Shown piece by piece: positions 18,021-27,133 of a DNA stretch of 49,733 nt. A program made the translations under genes and the position numbers. The notes under the pieces were generated by a model. It was not told the DNA's origin. It saw only the letters and a list, made by a program, of their open reading frames with translations, and ran no database searches. Within the stretch, counting starts at the first letter, position 1, and the number at the start of each line of letters is the position of its first letter. The stretch covers positions 1 through 49,733 of the forward strand of contig JAURLP010000001.1 of the NCBI GenBank assembly GCA_030831165.1, given 5' to 3'. Source of the stretch: Gammaproteobacteria bacterium. Lineage in GTDB: Bacteria > Pseudomonadota > Gammaproteobacteria > Pseudomonadales > Pseudohongiellaceae.

Positions 18021-18983
18021 ATGACCATTATTTCTGAAGACATCTCCAAAGCTGTTAAGCTCTTAAATAATGAAGATGTAGTAGCAATACCTACTGAGAC
18101 TGTTTATGGATTGGCAGGAAATATTTACAGTGAAAAAGCTATTCACAAAATATTTGAAGTAAAGCAGAGGCCTCTATTTAATCCTTTAATAGCTCATGTC
18201 TCCTCAATAGAAAAAGCAAAAGCAATCACAAGGGATTTTCCGGTTAAGGCAGAAATGCTTGCAGAGGCATTTTGGCCGGGTTCTTTAACAATATTGTTAA
18301 ATAAAAATAATGCCGTCCCGGATTTAATAACAGCCGGAAAAAATACCGTTGCTGTAAGAATTCCAAATCATCCTGTTACCTTAGATTTATTGGAGCAATT
18401 ATCTTTTCCTTTAGCGGCACCAAGTGCAAATCCCTTTGGCAGCATTAGTCCAACAAAGGCAAGACACGTTGAAAGTTATTTCGGAAATGTTATACCAATG
18501 ATTCTAGAAGGGGGGGATTGTAAGAACGGAATAGAATCTACCATTATAGGCTTTGAACAAAATGAGGCCGTATTATATCGACTGGGTTCTATCTCGCTTG
18601 AAGAAATATCGGATGTAATTGGTGAAGTTAAAATAAAAAATAAACAGGAAATAGCGCCAGATGCTCCTGGCATGTTATCCAGACATTACTCTCCAAAAAC
18701 AAAAATGTTTTTAGTTGATGATGTAGAAAAGTTTGTTAAACAACATGCAAATAAAAAAATTGCTGTGATACGTTTTTGTAGAGATAAGCATATTCCAGGG
18801 ATTGAACATATTGAAATATTGTCAGAGAAAGAAGATCTAAAAGAAGCAGCCTCCAAGCTCTATGCTGTCCTGCATAAACTGGATGGCTTAAATCTGGATA
18901 TGATCCTAGCAGAAGTGTTTCCGGATGTTGGGTTGGGAAAAACTATTAATGACAGGCTAGAGAGAGCGACTAAAAACAAATAA
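18021..18983 (+). CDS. threonylcarbamoyl-AMP synthase (Sua5/YwlC type)
   Basis: About 320 residues: an N-terminal YrdC domain (IPTETVYGLAG, KQRPLFNPLIAH, LAAPSANPFGSISPT) joined to a C-terminal Sua5 domain announced by APGMLSRHYSPKT. It makes threonylcarbamoyl-AMP from threonine, bicarbonate and ATP for the t6A37 modification of ANN-decoding tRNAs. The ATG at 18021 is preferred; an in-frame TTG at 18000 adds seven residues. The gene is strikingly AT-rich (15 of 60 bases in 18721-18780 are G or C) with A/T-ending codons, unlike most neighbours, which suggests acquisition. Many gammaproteobacteria use the short TsaC instead, so this may be a second, acquired copy. TrmO, which methylates t6A, is encoded at 36391-37092. 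Confidence 0.9.
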   Translation: MTIISEDISKAVKLLNNEDVVAIPTETVYGLAGNIYSEKAIHKIFEVKQRPLFNPLIAHVSSIEKAKAITRDFPVKAEMLAEAFWPGSLTILLNKNNAVPDLITAGKNTVAVRIPNHPVTLDLLEQLSFPLAAPSANPFGSISPTKARHVESYFGNVIPMILEGGDCKNGIESTIIGFEQNEAVLYRLGSISLEEISDVIGEVKIKNKQEIAPDAPGMLSRHYSPKTKMFLVDDVEKFVKQHANKKIAVIRFCRDKHIPGIEHIEILSEKEDLKEAASKLYAVLHKLDGLNLDMILAEVFPDVGLGKTINDRLERATKNK

Positions 18984-19142
18984 GCAAAAAGCTCAATTAA
19001 GCAACTCCCTAATTAAAAGTTATCCTGAAGAGATGGAATGCCCGCTTTTATTATTAGGCAATATCGAATAGTTTCTTTATATCTATTCATATTATAAACA
19101 TTAATATTGCCAGGGTTTTTCGGCTTTAAGAGTTCAATTCAT

Positions 19143-20315
19143 TTATATTTTAATAGCCGTCGCCACGCCCATGCCGCCGCCCACACAAAGTGAGGCGAGC
19201 CCGTAAGTCACTTGGCGTTTTTGCATTTCGTGAATCAGGGTTACCAGAATTCTGGCGCCGCTCGCACCCACTGGATGGCCGAGCGCAATTGCGCCACCGT
19301 TTACGTTTACTATTTCCTGGTTAAGGTTGAGCTCTTTGCACACGGCAAGAGACTGAGCTGCAAATGCCTCATTAAGTTCAATTAAATCAATTTGATCAAG
19401 TGAGAGGTTGCTGTTGTTCAGGCATTTTTGTATGGCTGTAACTGGTCCTATACCCATTATTGTAGGATCTACCCCGGTGGATGCAGTGCCGATAATCTGT
19501 GCCATTGATTTCAGGCCAAGTTTCTTGGCTTTGGTGTCAGACATAAGTAGTAGAGCAGCAGCGCCATCATTGATACCTGAAGCATTGGCTGCAGTCACTG
19601 TGCCGTTTTTATCAAAGACTGCCTTGAGCGAGGCAAGACCTTCTGCGGTCACATCGGCTCGAGGGTATTCATCTTCTCGAAGCTCCAGATCTTCACCTTT
19701 TTTATTGGGTATTTTTACTGGCACAATTTCATCGGAAAAGCGTTGGCTCTGCAGTGCTTTTTGAGCTTTCTGCTGGCTTGAAGCGGCAAATTCATCTTGC
19801 TCTTTTCGGCTTATATTATATTTCTTAGCAACACGTTCAGCGGTAATGCCCATATGGCAACCATCGAAAGCATCAATCAGGGCATCGCAGAGCATGCTAT
19901 CAATTAACTCACCATTGCCAAGTCTATAACCCCAGCGGGCTTTGTTTAATAAGAAAGGTGCTGCACTCATGTTTTCCATGCCGCCGGCAATGATGGCATC
20001 GGCTTGACCGCTCTCAATCATGGCAACACCCAGATTGACGGCCTTTAAACCGGAACCACAAAGATTGTTAATACTTAGTGCAGGGACAGAGACATCCAGT
20101 CCTGCTTTTATGGCAGCTTGTCGGGCCGGTCCCTGACCAAGGCCCGCTTGCAGGATGTTGCCCATAAGCACTTCATCAACTTCTTTGGCATCACATTTTG
20201 CACGTTCTAACAGTGACTTGATCACAATGCTGCCCAAGTCAGGTGCAGAAATGTTAGATAAGGCACCACCAAATTTTCCAATGGGTGTTCTAACGGCTGA
20301 AACGATTGCGACCAT
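19143..20315 (-). CDS. acetyl-CoA C-acetyltransferase (thiolase)
   Basis: 390 residues, full thiolase length. The nucleophilic cysteine is in [11 protein letters not shown] near residue 88. [24 protein letters not shown] (catalytic His) and CVGGGMG (second Cys) are all present. It interconverts two acetyl-CoA with acetoacetyl-CoA. It sits 38 bp downstream of the acetoacetyl-CoA synthetase gene on the same strand, so the pair would convert acetoacetate to acetyl-CoA. AtoB/PhaA-like; which physiological direction dominates cannot be told. Confidence 0.95.
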   Translation of the reverse strand: MVAIVSAVRTPIGKFGGALSNISAPDLGSIVIKSLLERAKCDAKEVDEVLMGNILQAGLGQGPARQAAIKAGLDVSVPALSINNLCGSGLKAVNLGVAMIESGQADAIIAGGMENMSAAPFLLNKARWGYRLGNGELIDSMLCDALIDAFDGCHMGITAERVAKKYNISRKEQDEFAASSQQKAQKALQSQRFSDEIVPVKIPNKKGEDLELREDEYPRADVTAEGLASLKAVFDKNGTVTAANASGINDGAAALLLMSDTKAKKLGLKSMAQIIGTASTGVDPTIMGIGPVTAIQKCLNNSNLSLDQIDLIELNEAFAAQSLAVCKELNLNQEIVNVNGGAIALGHPVGASGARILVTLIHEMQKRQVTYGLASLCVGGGMGVATAIKI

Positions 20316-20353
20316 ATATTTCTCTTGGGTAAATTAGTTAACAGTGAGCTTAA

Positions 20354-22309
20354 TTATATCTTTAGCTCTTGCATATCGACATAACAATCCAGTGCTTCCG
20401 GGTTAGCAAGTGCGTCTACATTTTTCAATTTCCGACCGTGGATAGTATCGCGTACTGCTATTTCCGATATTTTTCCGGAACGGGTTCTGGGAATAGCATC
20501 CACCGCAATGATCAAGGCAGGAACATGTCGTGGGGTGGCTCCCTGACGAATTTGGGATTTAATTTTAGTGATGAGGGCCTCATCAAGTGTTTGTCCCTTC
20601 GATAGAATCACGAATAGGATAACGCGCTGATCGCCATTTATATCCTGACCAACAGCAATGCTCTCTTCAACTTCTGGAATGGACTCAACCTGTCGATAGA
20701 TTTCAGCCGTTCCTATACGAACACCGCCCGGATTAAGTGTTGTGTCAGAACGGCCATTAATAACAAAACCGCCTGTTTTGCGCTTTTCCACATAGTCGCC
20801 ATGAGCCCAAAGTCCAGGGAAGCGGCTGAAATAAGCCTCATGATAGCGAGAACCATTCTCGTCACCCCAGAAGCCCAGAGGCATGCTTAAGTGAGCATTA
20901 CGACATACCAGTTCTCCAGGGGTCTGAAGAATCGTATTGCCTCTTTCGTCCAAGACATCGATGTCCATGCCAAGGAAGCTGCATTGCAATTCGCCTTTAT
21001 AGACTGGTAGCAAAGGGTTGCCACCAAGAAAGCAGGCGCAGATATCGGTTCCGCCAGAGATGGAAGCCAGCTGTAAATCAGCTTTCCAATGTTCATAGAT
21101 GTAATCAAAATTGCTAGGGATAAGAGGAGAACCCGTTGAAAGTAATAAGCGTGAACTTTTAAGTGAGTGAGTGGATTTTGGTGCTAGTTTGAAATTATGG
21201 CAGGCGTCGATGTATTTAGCTGAGGTACCAAACACGCTGATATTTTCTTCATCAATTAAATCGAGCAAAATATCTTGTTTGGGATAAAAAGGGTTGCCGT
21301 CGTAGCATATCAAAGTGGCCTCAAGAGCGAGCCCGGAGACTAGCCAATTCCACATCATCCAGCCGCAGGTCGTAAAATAAAAAAAGCGTTCTTCTGGTTT
21401 GAGATCGCAGTGAAGCATGAGTTCTTTTTTATGCTGAATCAATAATCCCATGGCGGAATGGATAATACATTTGGGTTGGCCGGTTGTGCCTGAAGAAAAT
21501 AAAATGGCTAATGGCGCAGTGTAGGGTAGTCGATTAAAAACAATCTTATTGGCTTGAAATGGTTTTAACCAATCAGCCATGCTTACATATGGAAGCTGCT
21601 TTAATTCTTCAAGATTTTGTTGGTTAATCAGAACAATTCTTTTTAAATTACAGGCATCAGCAACCGCTTTGATAGTGGGAGTCACATCAAACTGTTTTCC
21701 GCTATACGCATAATGAGAAACAGCGAATAAGATGCTGGGCTCGATTTGGCCGAGACGGTCACTGGCCGCCTTGGGGCCAAAATCCGGTGAGCAAGATGAC
21801 CAAATTGCGCCAATCGAAGTAGTTGCTAAATAACCAACTATGGCCTCAATGTCATTGCAAACAATCGCCGCGACACGATCACCTTCCTTAATGCCTTCAG
21901 CCTGCAGCGCCTGTACCATGCGCGAGACTTCATCGTACAATTCTTTGCGGGTAATAAGGCGTCTATCACCATCATCACGATAAGCAATTATTGCGGGTCG
22001 GTCATCGGGATTTCGTAGCAGGTTTTCAGCGTAATTCAGGCGAGCATCCGGATAAAATTGTACTATCTTGATGTCATCGTTCTTGACATAAGCGAGCTCA
22101 CCTTTATCGCCAATAATGTTCAAAAAATCCCATAAATTTGAATAAAACTCATTGGGTGATTTGATAGACCAGTCATGGAGTGCAGCATAATCATCGGGGG
22201 CTGCATGGTGGTATTGTTTGGTTGATTCTGCAAACTGCCACATGGCTGTTCGCGGTTTTTTATCTTCAGCTAAACGCCATAATGTTTTGTTTTCAAATGC
22301 AGTGTTCAT
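20354..22309 (-). CDS. aacS: acetoacetate-CoA ligase
   Basis: 651 residues, the typical length for acetoacetyl-CoA synthetase of the ANL superfamily. Visible are the P-loop-like FSSGTTGQPKCIIHS, the adenylate motif around GRSDTTLNPGGVRIGTAEIY, and the C-terminal catalytic lysine in PRTRSGKIS. The family's own N-terminal region (LWRLAEDKKPRTAMWQF) is also present. It activates acetoacetate with ATP and CoA in the cytoplasm. It is the first gene of a two-gene unit with the thiolase, divergent from the acetoacetate decarboxylase-like gene, so one intergenic region (22310-22461) may control both directions. Confidence 0.93.
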   Translation of the reverse strand: MNTAFENKTLWRLAEDKKPRTAMWQFAESTKQYHHAAPDDYAALHDWSIKSPNEFYSNLWDFLNIIGDKGELAYVKNDDIKIVQFYPDARLNYAENLLRNPDDRPAIIAYRDDGDRRLITRKELYDEVSRMVQALQAEGIKEGDRVAAIVCNDIEAIVGYLATTSIGAIWSSCSPDFGPKAASDRLGQIEPSILFAVSHYAYSGKQFDVTPTIKAVADACNLKRIVLINQQNLEELKQLPYVSMADWLKPFQANKIVFNRLPYTAPLAILFSSGTTGQPKCIIHSAMGLLIQHKKELMLHCDLKPEERFFYFTTCGWMMWNWLVSGLALEATLICYDGNPFYPKQDILLDLIDEENISVFGTSAKYIDACHNFKLAPKSTHSLKSSRLLLSTGSPLIPSNFDYIYEHWKADLQLASISGGTDICACFLGGNPLLPVYKGELQCSFLGMDIDVLDERGNTILQTPGELVCRNAHLSMPLGFWGDENGSRYHEAYFSRFPGLWAHGDYVEKRKTGGFVINGRSDTTLNPGGVRIGTAEIYRQVESIPEVEESIAVGQDINGDQRVILFVILSKGQTLDEALITKIKSQIRQGATPRHVPALIIAVDAIPRTRSGKISEIAVRDTIHGRKLKNVDALANPEALDCYVDMQELKI

Positions 22310-22461
22310 TATTTAAAAAGTTACCAAAGATCGGATAAACCTGGTTGAGTATGGGGCATAGTATTTTCAAGCTGTTTATTTTTTGAAATTAAGTATACGC
22401 TACCATTTTGTTCTATTCGATCAGCTTGTAAAGATAAATCACAAATATAGAGTTAATAATA

Positions 22462-23292
22462 ATGAGTTACAAATTTCTACCCGATAAAATGTATCGTATG
22501 CCAGTTCATTTTGGCCCGAGCTTGGGGCCAAGACAGGTGCCAGATGGGGTTAATCTGGATTATATAAATAGTCCTAATACTACAACGCTTGCCGTATCTT
22601 TTCGTTCGAATCCAGAACAACTTGAAGCGCTGTTACCAGAATGTTTCATCCTTGGGGACATTCCTATTGTTACTATAAGCTGTAGTCAGATGACGAATGT
22701 CGACTGGCTAGCTGGACGCGGTTATTCAATGATTGGGGTCACTTTTCCAGCCAGATATTCCGGCAAAAAAGATAAGCTACAAGGAGTGTTCCTTGCAGTT
22801 CTGTTTGAGAATATGTGTGAGCCTATTATTACTGGAAGGGAGGAGTTAGGTTTTTCTAAAATGTATAGTGATATTTCTGGGCCTGTAGTGTCAGAAAATA
22901 AAGCAAAAGTTTCAGCTAGTTGGGAGGGGTTTAAATTTTTGGATATTGAAGTAAACCACTTAGTTAACTCGTCTGTTGATAGTGCAAAAAATATAACCAG
23001 CCAAAGTGATGGAATGCTACATTATAAATATATTCCTAAAACCGGTAATTGGGGTGATTCAGATATTGAATATCCGACATTCACTCCGGCTTCAAGTGAT
23101 CAAAGCAAAGTGCTTAAATATTATAAAGGGGCAGGCCGTATATCCTGGAATAAAGCACAGTGGGAAGATCTGCCAACTTTATATAATGTGGTTAATACAC
23201 TGGCAGATCTGGAAGTAATAGAATCTCTTGAAGCATCATTAATGTATTCAGTTGGGGGCAAGAAACTGCGTAAGCAAAGAATATTGATTTAG
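22462..23292 (+). CDS. acetoacetate decarboxylase family protein
   Basis: 276 residues. The ADC signature is visible as EPIITGREELGFSK near residues 115-130, where the lysine after GF-x matches the Schiff-base lysine of the family. The usual second lysine is Met (SKMY instead of PKK). Some family members are not decarboxylases, so the activity is likely but not certain. The neighbouring divergent thiolase and acetoacetyl-CoA synthetase support a role on acetoacetate or another beta-keto acid. It is cytoplasmic, with no signal peptide. The 265 bp after it hold no gene that I can support. Confidence 0.82.
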   Translation: MSYKFLPDKMYRMPVHFGPSLGPRQVPDGVNLDYINSPNTTTLAVSFRSNPEQLEALLPECFILGDIPIVTISCSQMTNVDWLAGRGYSMIGVTFPARYSGKKDKLQGVFLAVLFENMCEPIITGREELGFSKMYSDISGPVVSENKAKVSASWEGFKFLDIEVNHLVNSSVDSAKNITSQSDGMLHYKYIPKTGNWGDSDIEYPTFTPASSDQSKVLKYYKGAGRISWNKAQWEDLPTLYNVVNTLADLEVIESLEASLMYSVGGKKLRKQRILI

Positions 23293-23557
23293 GGGCTCAA
23301 CATGCAATATAAGATGACTCATTTAAATGCCTGAATTTTTTTATATTCCAAAATACTTAAAAAAAATTGATAAATAAAGTAGTGGTAACTAGTAATAAAG
23401 CTTTCATAATGGGATGACTATCTCAAACTAGATAACTTAGATATAATCATTTCTTTTTTGATTTTAGTAAAAACAACCTGGCTGTTCACACTGGCGGGTC
23501 ATAGAAGTATAAAAATAAATAGGGCAATTTATATTTTGACTAACAGTAGGCCAGCTC

Positions 23558-24493
23558 TTGAATCTTGTTGCCGATATAGGTGGAACCAATATCCGATTTG
23601 CAGTCACTGAAATTGGTAGTTCGCTATTAAAAAATATTCTGGTTTTTCCCTGTGCAGATTTTGCTGATTTGTCAGAGTCTATTCATTCTTACCTTGAAAG
23701 ATTTAGTCTAAAAAACATTTCTGAAATATGTTTAGCGGTTCCCGGGCCGGTAGATTTTGATCATATCGAATTACCCAACAGCCACTGGATAGTCGATCGC
23801 AAAATTTTACAACAGACCTTTGATGCAAAAATTTCCATTGTTAATGATTATAGTGCGCAGTTACTTAGTCTGGATTTACTTGATGATAAAGAGTTGTTAT
23901 GGATTGGAGACCCCAAACCTGAAAAAGGCTTGGTGAAGGCAATCCTTGGGGCTGGCACGGGACTCGGGGCTGCCATCATGTCACAGAATGGCGATATTCT
24001 TCCTTCTGAGGGAGGGCACATAGCCTTTGCGCCAACAACGCCTCATGAAATAGAGCTGTTGCAACTGTTATGGAAACGTTATGAGCGGGTTTCTGTAGAA
24101 AGGCTTCTTTCGGGACCTGGCTTAAGTAACCTTTACTGGGCTAACAGTCTGTTGTTGGGGCAAGAGCAAGAATGCAGAGCAGAACAAATACACAAACTCA
24201 TTTTACAGGAAGACGAATGTGCATTAAGGTCTCTAGAGGATTTCACAGTCATCTATGGCTCAGTTGCCGGTGATCTTGCTATTGTAAGTGGAGCACTGGG
24301 TGGCGTTTATTTGTCTGGTGGCATTATGCCGAAATTAATTACAAGAATGAACATGAAGTTGTTTCGCCAGCGTTTCAATAACAAAGGCCGATTCAGTGAC
24401 TATTGTTCAAAAATTCCTGTTGCACTTGTTCTGAATGAACACCCTGGCTTGCTGGGTGCAGCAAAAAAGCTTCTAATTAATAACAAACAGTAA
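23558..24493 (+). CDS. glk: glucokinase
   Basis: 311 residues with the bacterial glucokinase pattern: ADIGGTNIRFA at the N-terminus (ATP phosphate loop), AVPGPV, IVNDYSAQ (catalytic Asp), GAGTGLGAA, SEGGHIAFAP (glucose-binding Glu/His) and VYLSGGIMPK. The start is TTG at 23558. No ATG or GTG lies between it and the upstream in-frame TGA at 23537, and TAGG at 23547-23550 can serve as ribosome site. It phosphorylates glucose to glucose-6-phosphate in the cytoplasm. It is followed 25 bp later by secreted hydrolase genes, so it may be co-transcribed with them. Confidence 0.92.
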   Translation: MNLVADIGGTNIRFAVTEIGSSLLKNILVFPCADFADLSESIHSYLERFSLKNISEICLAVPGPVDFDHIELPNSHWIVDRKILQQTFDAKISIVNDYSAQLLSLDLLDDKELLWIGDPKPEKGLVKAILGAGTGLGAAIMSQNGDILPSEGGHIAFAPTTPHEIELLQLLWKRYERVSVERLLSGPGLSNLYWANSLLLGQEQECRAEQIHKLILQEDECALRSLEDFTVIYGSVAGDLAIVSGALGGVYLSGGIMPKLITRMNMKLFRQRFNNKGRFSDYCSKIPVALVLNEHPGLLGAAKKLLINNKQ

Positions 24494-24518
24494 GAATCAA
24501 AACTTTTTGAGGTTGAGT

Positions 24519-25373
24519 ATGTTTAATCGAAATATTTTAGTGTTAATTCTTGGTCTGCTTTCTTTTTCATCACAGGCTCAGATTATGCCGGGTTTTTCAG
24601 AACAGACGCTGCGTTCGGATGGTGGCGAGAGGAGTTACACGTTTTATGTCCCCGAAAATGCGAGTCCTGAAGGCGCCCCTCTGGTCTTTAGTTTTCATGG
24701 GTCTGGCGGTGTGCCGCAACAGCAAGTCAATATCAGCGGCTTCGATCAACTATCAGATCAATACGGATTTATCAGTGTATTTCCTGCCGGAGCATTTACT
24801 AACTCGGTGACGGCTCGTAGCTGGAATGCCAATATTGATGCAGGTGTAGATGATGTGCAATTCGTCAGAGATATCATAGAAGATGTTGCCAGCAAAGTGG
24901 CTATCGACAGAAAGCGTATTTATGCCTCAGGATTTTCAGGCGGAGCTCGTATGAGTAGCCGTCTGGCTTGTGAGCTTTCTGATATCCTGGCTGCCGCGGC
25001 GCCTGTGGATGGCTTGCAATACCCTGATGCTTGCATACTTAAGCGCTATATTCCTGTGCTAAGTTTCCATGGCAAGGCCGATCAGACCAATCATTATGTG
25101 CTCAGTGAAAATTCCAGACCTTACTGGCGTATGGGGGTAGAAACCGCTATAGATAAGTGGCGACAGGCTAATGGTTGCTCGATGAAAAATGATGCAGATC
25201 GAATTTCACAGGAAGTAACTTTTTATCAATGGTCAGATTGTCTTGGTGCTGCTGAAATACAGTTTTATGTCACAGAAAATGGGGGGCATACCTGGCCGGG
25301 GGCTGATGAGAACAGGGATATTAATGCCAGTCAACTGATCTGGGAATTTTTTAGTCGCCACAGTTTGCCTTGA
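24519..25373 (+). CDS. secreted LpqC/PHB-depolymerase-like esterase (CE1 type)
   Basis: About 284 residues with a signal peptide (cleavage near SQAQ). It has an alpha/beta-hydrolase fold of the LpqC/feruloyl-esterase type: oxyanion region FSFHGSGG, nucleophile elbow GFSGGA, acid in FHGKADQTNHY and catalytic His in NGGHTWPG. It probably cleaves esters of short hydroxyacids or hydroxycinnamates; the family annotation PHB depolymerase is broad. GAGG at 24509-24512 selects the ATG at 24519 over an earlier in-frame codon. It shares a strand with the M28-like and beta-helix genes that follow. Confidence 0.85.
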   Translation: MFNRNILVLILGLLSFSSQAQIMPGFSEQTLRSDGGERSYTFYVPENASPEGAPLVFSFHGSGGVPQQQVNISGFDQLSDQYGFISVFPAGAFTNSVTARSWNANIDAGVDDVQFVRDIIEDVASKVAIDRKRIYASGFSGGARMSSRLACELSDILAAAAPVDGLQYPDACILKRYIPVLSFHGKADQTNHYVLSENSRPYWRMGVETAIDKWRQANGCSMKNDADRISQEVTFYQWSDCLGAAEIQFYVTENGGHTWPGADENRDINASQLIWEFFSRHSLP

Positions 25374-25402
25374 GTTTTTTTGATTATTAGAGAATCGATA
25401 AC

Positions 25403-26977
25403 ATGAAAATGAACACTACAGCTTTGATAAATGCTTTGAGTTTAATCGTTCTGGTGATGTCAGTCAGTTTATCGGCAGATGCTCAAAAGGCAGATTTTTA
25501 TGGTCTTGTTTTGCCTGGGTTCGCGACACTACAAACAATTAATTTTGATGAAGTTGATTTCCAACCATTGCCTGTAGTGAGTGCAGATCAAAACGGAGCA
25601 GGACCAAATGCTGAAGAACTTCATTCCCATGTTGAATCTTTGGTAGACATTGCTTTGCAAAGCCGAGAAAAGAACCCACAACGCTGGGGGAACTTTTCTG
25701 GATTCCCTGAAGAAGAGTTGGTTTTTGCTTATATTAACCGTCATCTTGTCAATGCAGGTGTTGAAGATATTAGTATAGAGAGTTTTGATCAGGCTCCCTG
25801 GTCTTTAACCACCCGTTGGACAGTGCAACTTCTGGGAGCCAATGGCGAATCTATAGAATTGCAATCGGCTGTGCCTATGGGCGTTGGCAATAGAAGTTCA
25901 GTTGACTCTATCACAGTCCCTTTAATTTATGTTGGTAGAGGTTCGGCAGCTGATATTGCCGGGCGTGATATTCGCGGAAAAATTGCCGTGATTCGTGGCG
26001 AGACAGCGCCGCATTTTTATGATTTTTCCACCAGCGGATCAATGGCTCGTTTAGCTGAAGCAGGCGCTGTCGGCATATTACGCCTATGGAATACTCCGGG
26101 GAATATGCAGGTCCAGCTTGGCAACTGCCCCGAGATTTCATGTTTCAATCTGGGGGGTGAAGACAGTGCTTTTCTTGAGGCTGTCATGGTGGAAGCAGCC
26201 TCGGCTGGGGAAGTGGATGAGTTGGCAATTACTCTCGATATAACCATTGAAAGAGAGGTTCGTAAGGCTCTTAATTTAGTTGGCAAGATTAAAGGCTCCA
26301 GTGATAGTGAAGAAAATATAATTCTGTTAGCTCACACGGATACCTGGTTTTCTGGTGCCGATGATAATGCATCAGGGCTGGCAGTTCTTATCGGGCTTGC
26401 AGAGTATTATGGTGCAGAAAATCATAAACCCTTACATGATATTTATTTTGTTGCCTCACCTGGTCACCATCATGGTGCAGGCGGTTCCAGTTTTTTTGTC
26501 GAAAATTATTCTGAGCTTTTGGATAACAATATTGTTGCTATTAATCTGGAGCATATAGCATCAACTGGCATTACCGTGGTTGACGGTAATTTGATGGACG
26601 GAAAACTGGACAATTACGGCAACATAGCAAACTCGTTTACCCCTACTAATTCTGATGGTCAATGGCGTGGCGTCGCGATGTCTAATAAAACACCATTTCT
26701 GGTCGATGCCTGGGAAGCCGCCTCAGTACAGAATATGTACACGCAACCAGCCACAGTTTGGGAGCGTAGTGGTCGCCTGATTCCCGGTGAAGCTATGGCG
26801 CTTGATGGGGCTGGCTTAAATGTCATACAAAATCCTGAAGTGTCGCACTGGTATCATAGTTCAGGCTCTACTGCTGAGACAGTGTCGGGAGAAAGCCTGG
26901 AACGTGCATTTTTATTTTTCAGTGACTTTATAGATATTGTTGATAGGGCGTCCAAGGCTGAGGTTGAGGCCTTATAA
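25403..26977 (+). CDS. secreted M28-like peptidase with PA domain, atypical active site
   Basis: 524 residues with a signal peptide (cleavage near ADAQ). A protease-associated (PA) insert lies at about 170-280 (VGRGSAADIAGRDIRGKIAVIRGE). The M28 zinc region follows with AHTDTW (His and Asp) and GADDNASG (bridging Asp). The catalytic Glu-Glu pair of M28 enzymes is not at its expected place; there the protein reads ASPGHHHGAGGS. A late His is present in SHWYHSSGS. Metal binding is likely, but the proteolytic mechanism is doubtful. It acts outside the cytoplasm. It lies 29 bp after the esterase gene on the same strand. Confidence 0.8.
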   Translation: MKMNTTALINALSLIVLVMSVSLSADAQKADFYGLVLPGFATLQTINFDEVDFQPLPVVSADQNGAGPNAEELHSHVESLVDIALQSREKNPQRWGNFSGFPEEELVFAYINRHLVNAGVEDISIESFDQAPWSLTTRWTVQLLGANGESIELQSAVPMGVGNRSSVDSITVPLIYVGRGSAADIAGRDIRGKIAVIRGETAPHFYDFSTSGSMARLAEAGAVGILRLWNTPGNMQVQLGNCPEISCFNLGGEDSAFLEAVMVEAASAGEVDELAITLDITIEREVRKALNLVGKIKGSSDSEENIILLAHTDTWFSGADDNASGLAVLIGLAEYYGAENHKPLHDIYFVASPGHHHGAGGSSFFVENYSELLDNNIVAINLEHIASTGITVVDGNLMDGKLDNYGNIANSFTPTNSDGQWRGVAMSNKTPFLVDAWEAASVQNMYTQPATVWERSGRLIPGEAMALDGAGLNVIQNPEVSHWYHSSGSTAETVSGESLERAFLFFSDFIDIVDRASKAEVEAL

Positions 26978-27133
26978 AAAGTGTGAAAATTAAATAATAA
27001 AAAAATTACAACCTAAGCGGTTAATATAAAATCTATTTGTGTCGTCGAATTATTTTGTGGCTACATCAAAGATAGTTCGATTAAACCTAATGATTAATTT
27101 CTTGCAAAACAGTTTAACGATAAGAGGTCTAGA

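Noticed and set aside
22310-22461. Operator for the divergent acetoacetate genes
   Set aside because: I looked for a clear inverted repeat or matched promoter pair and found none strong enough to place.
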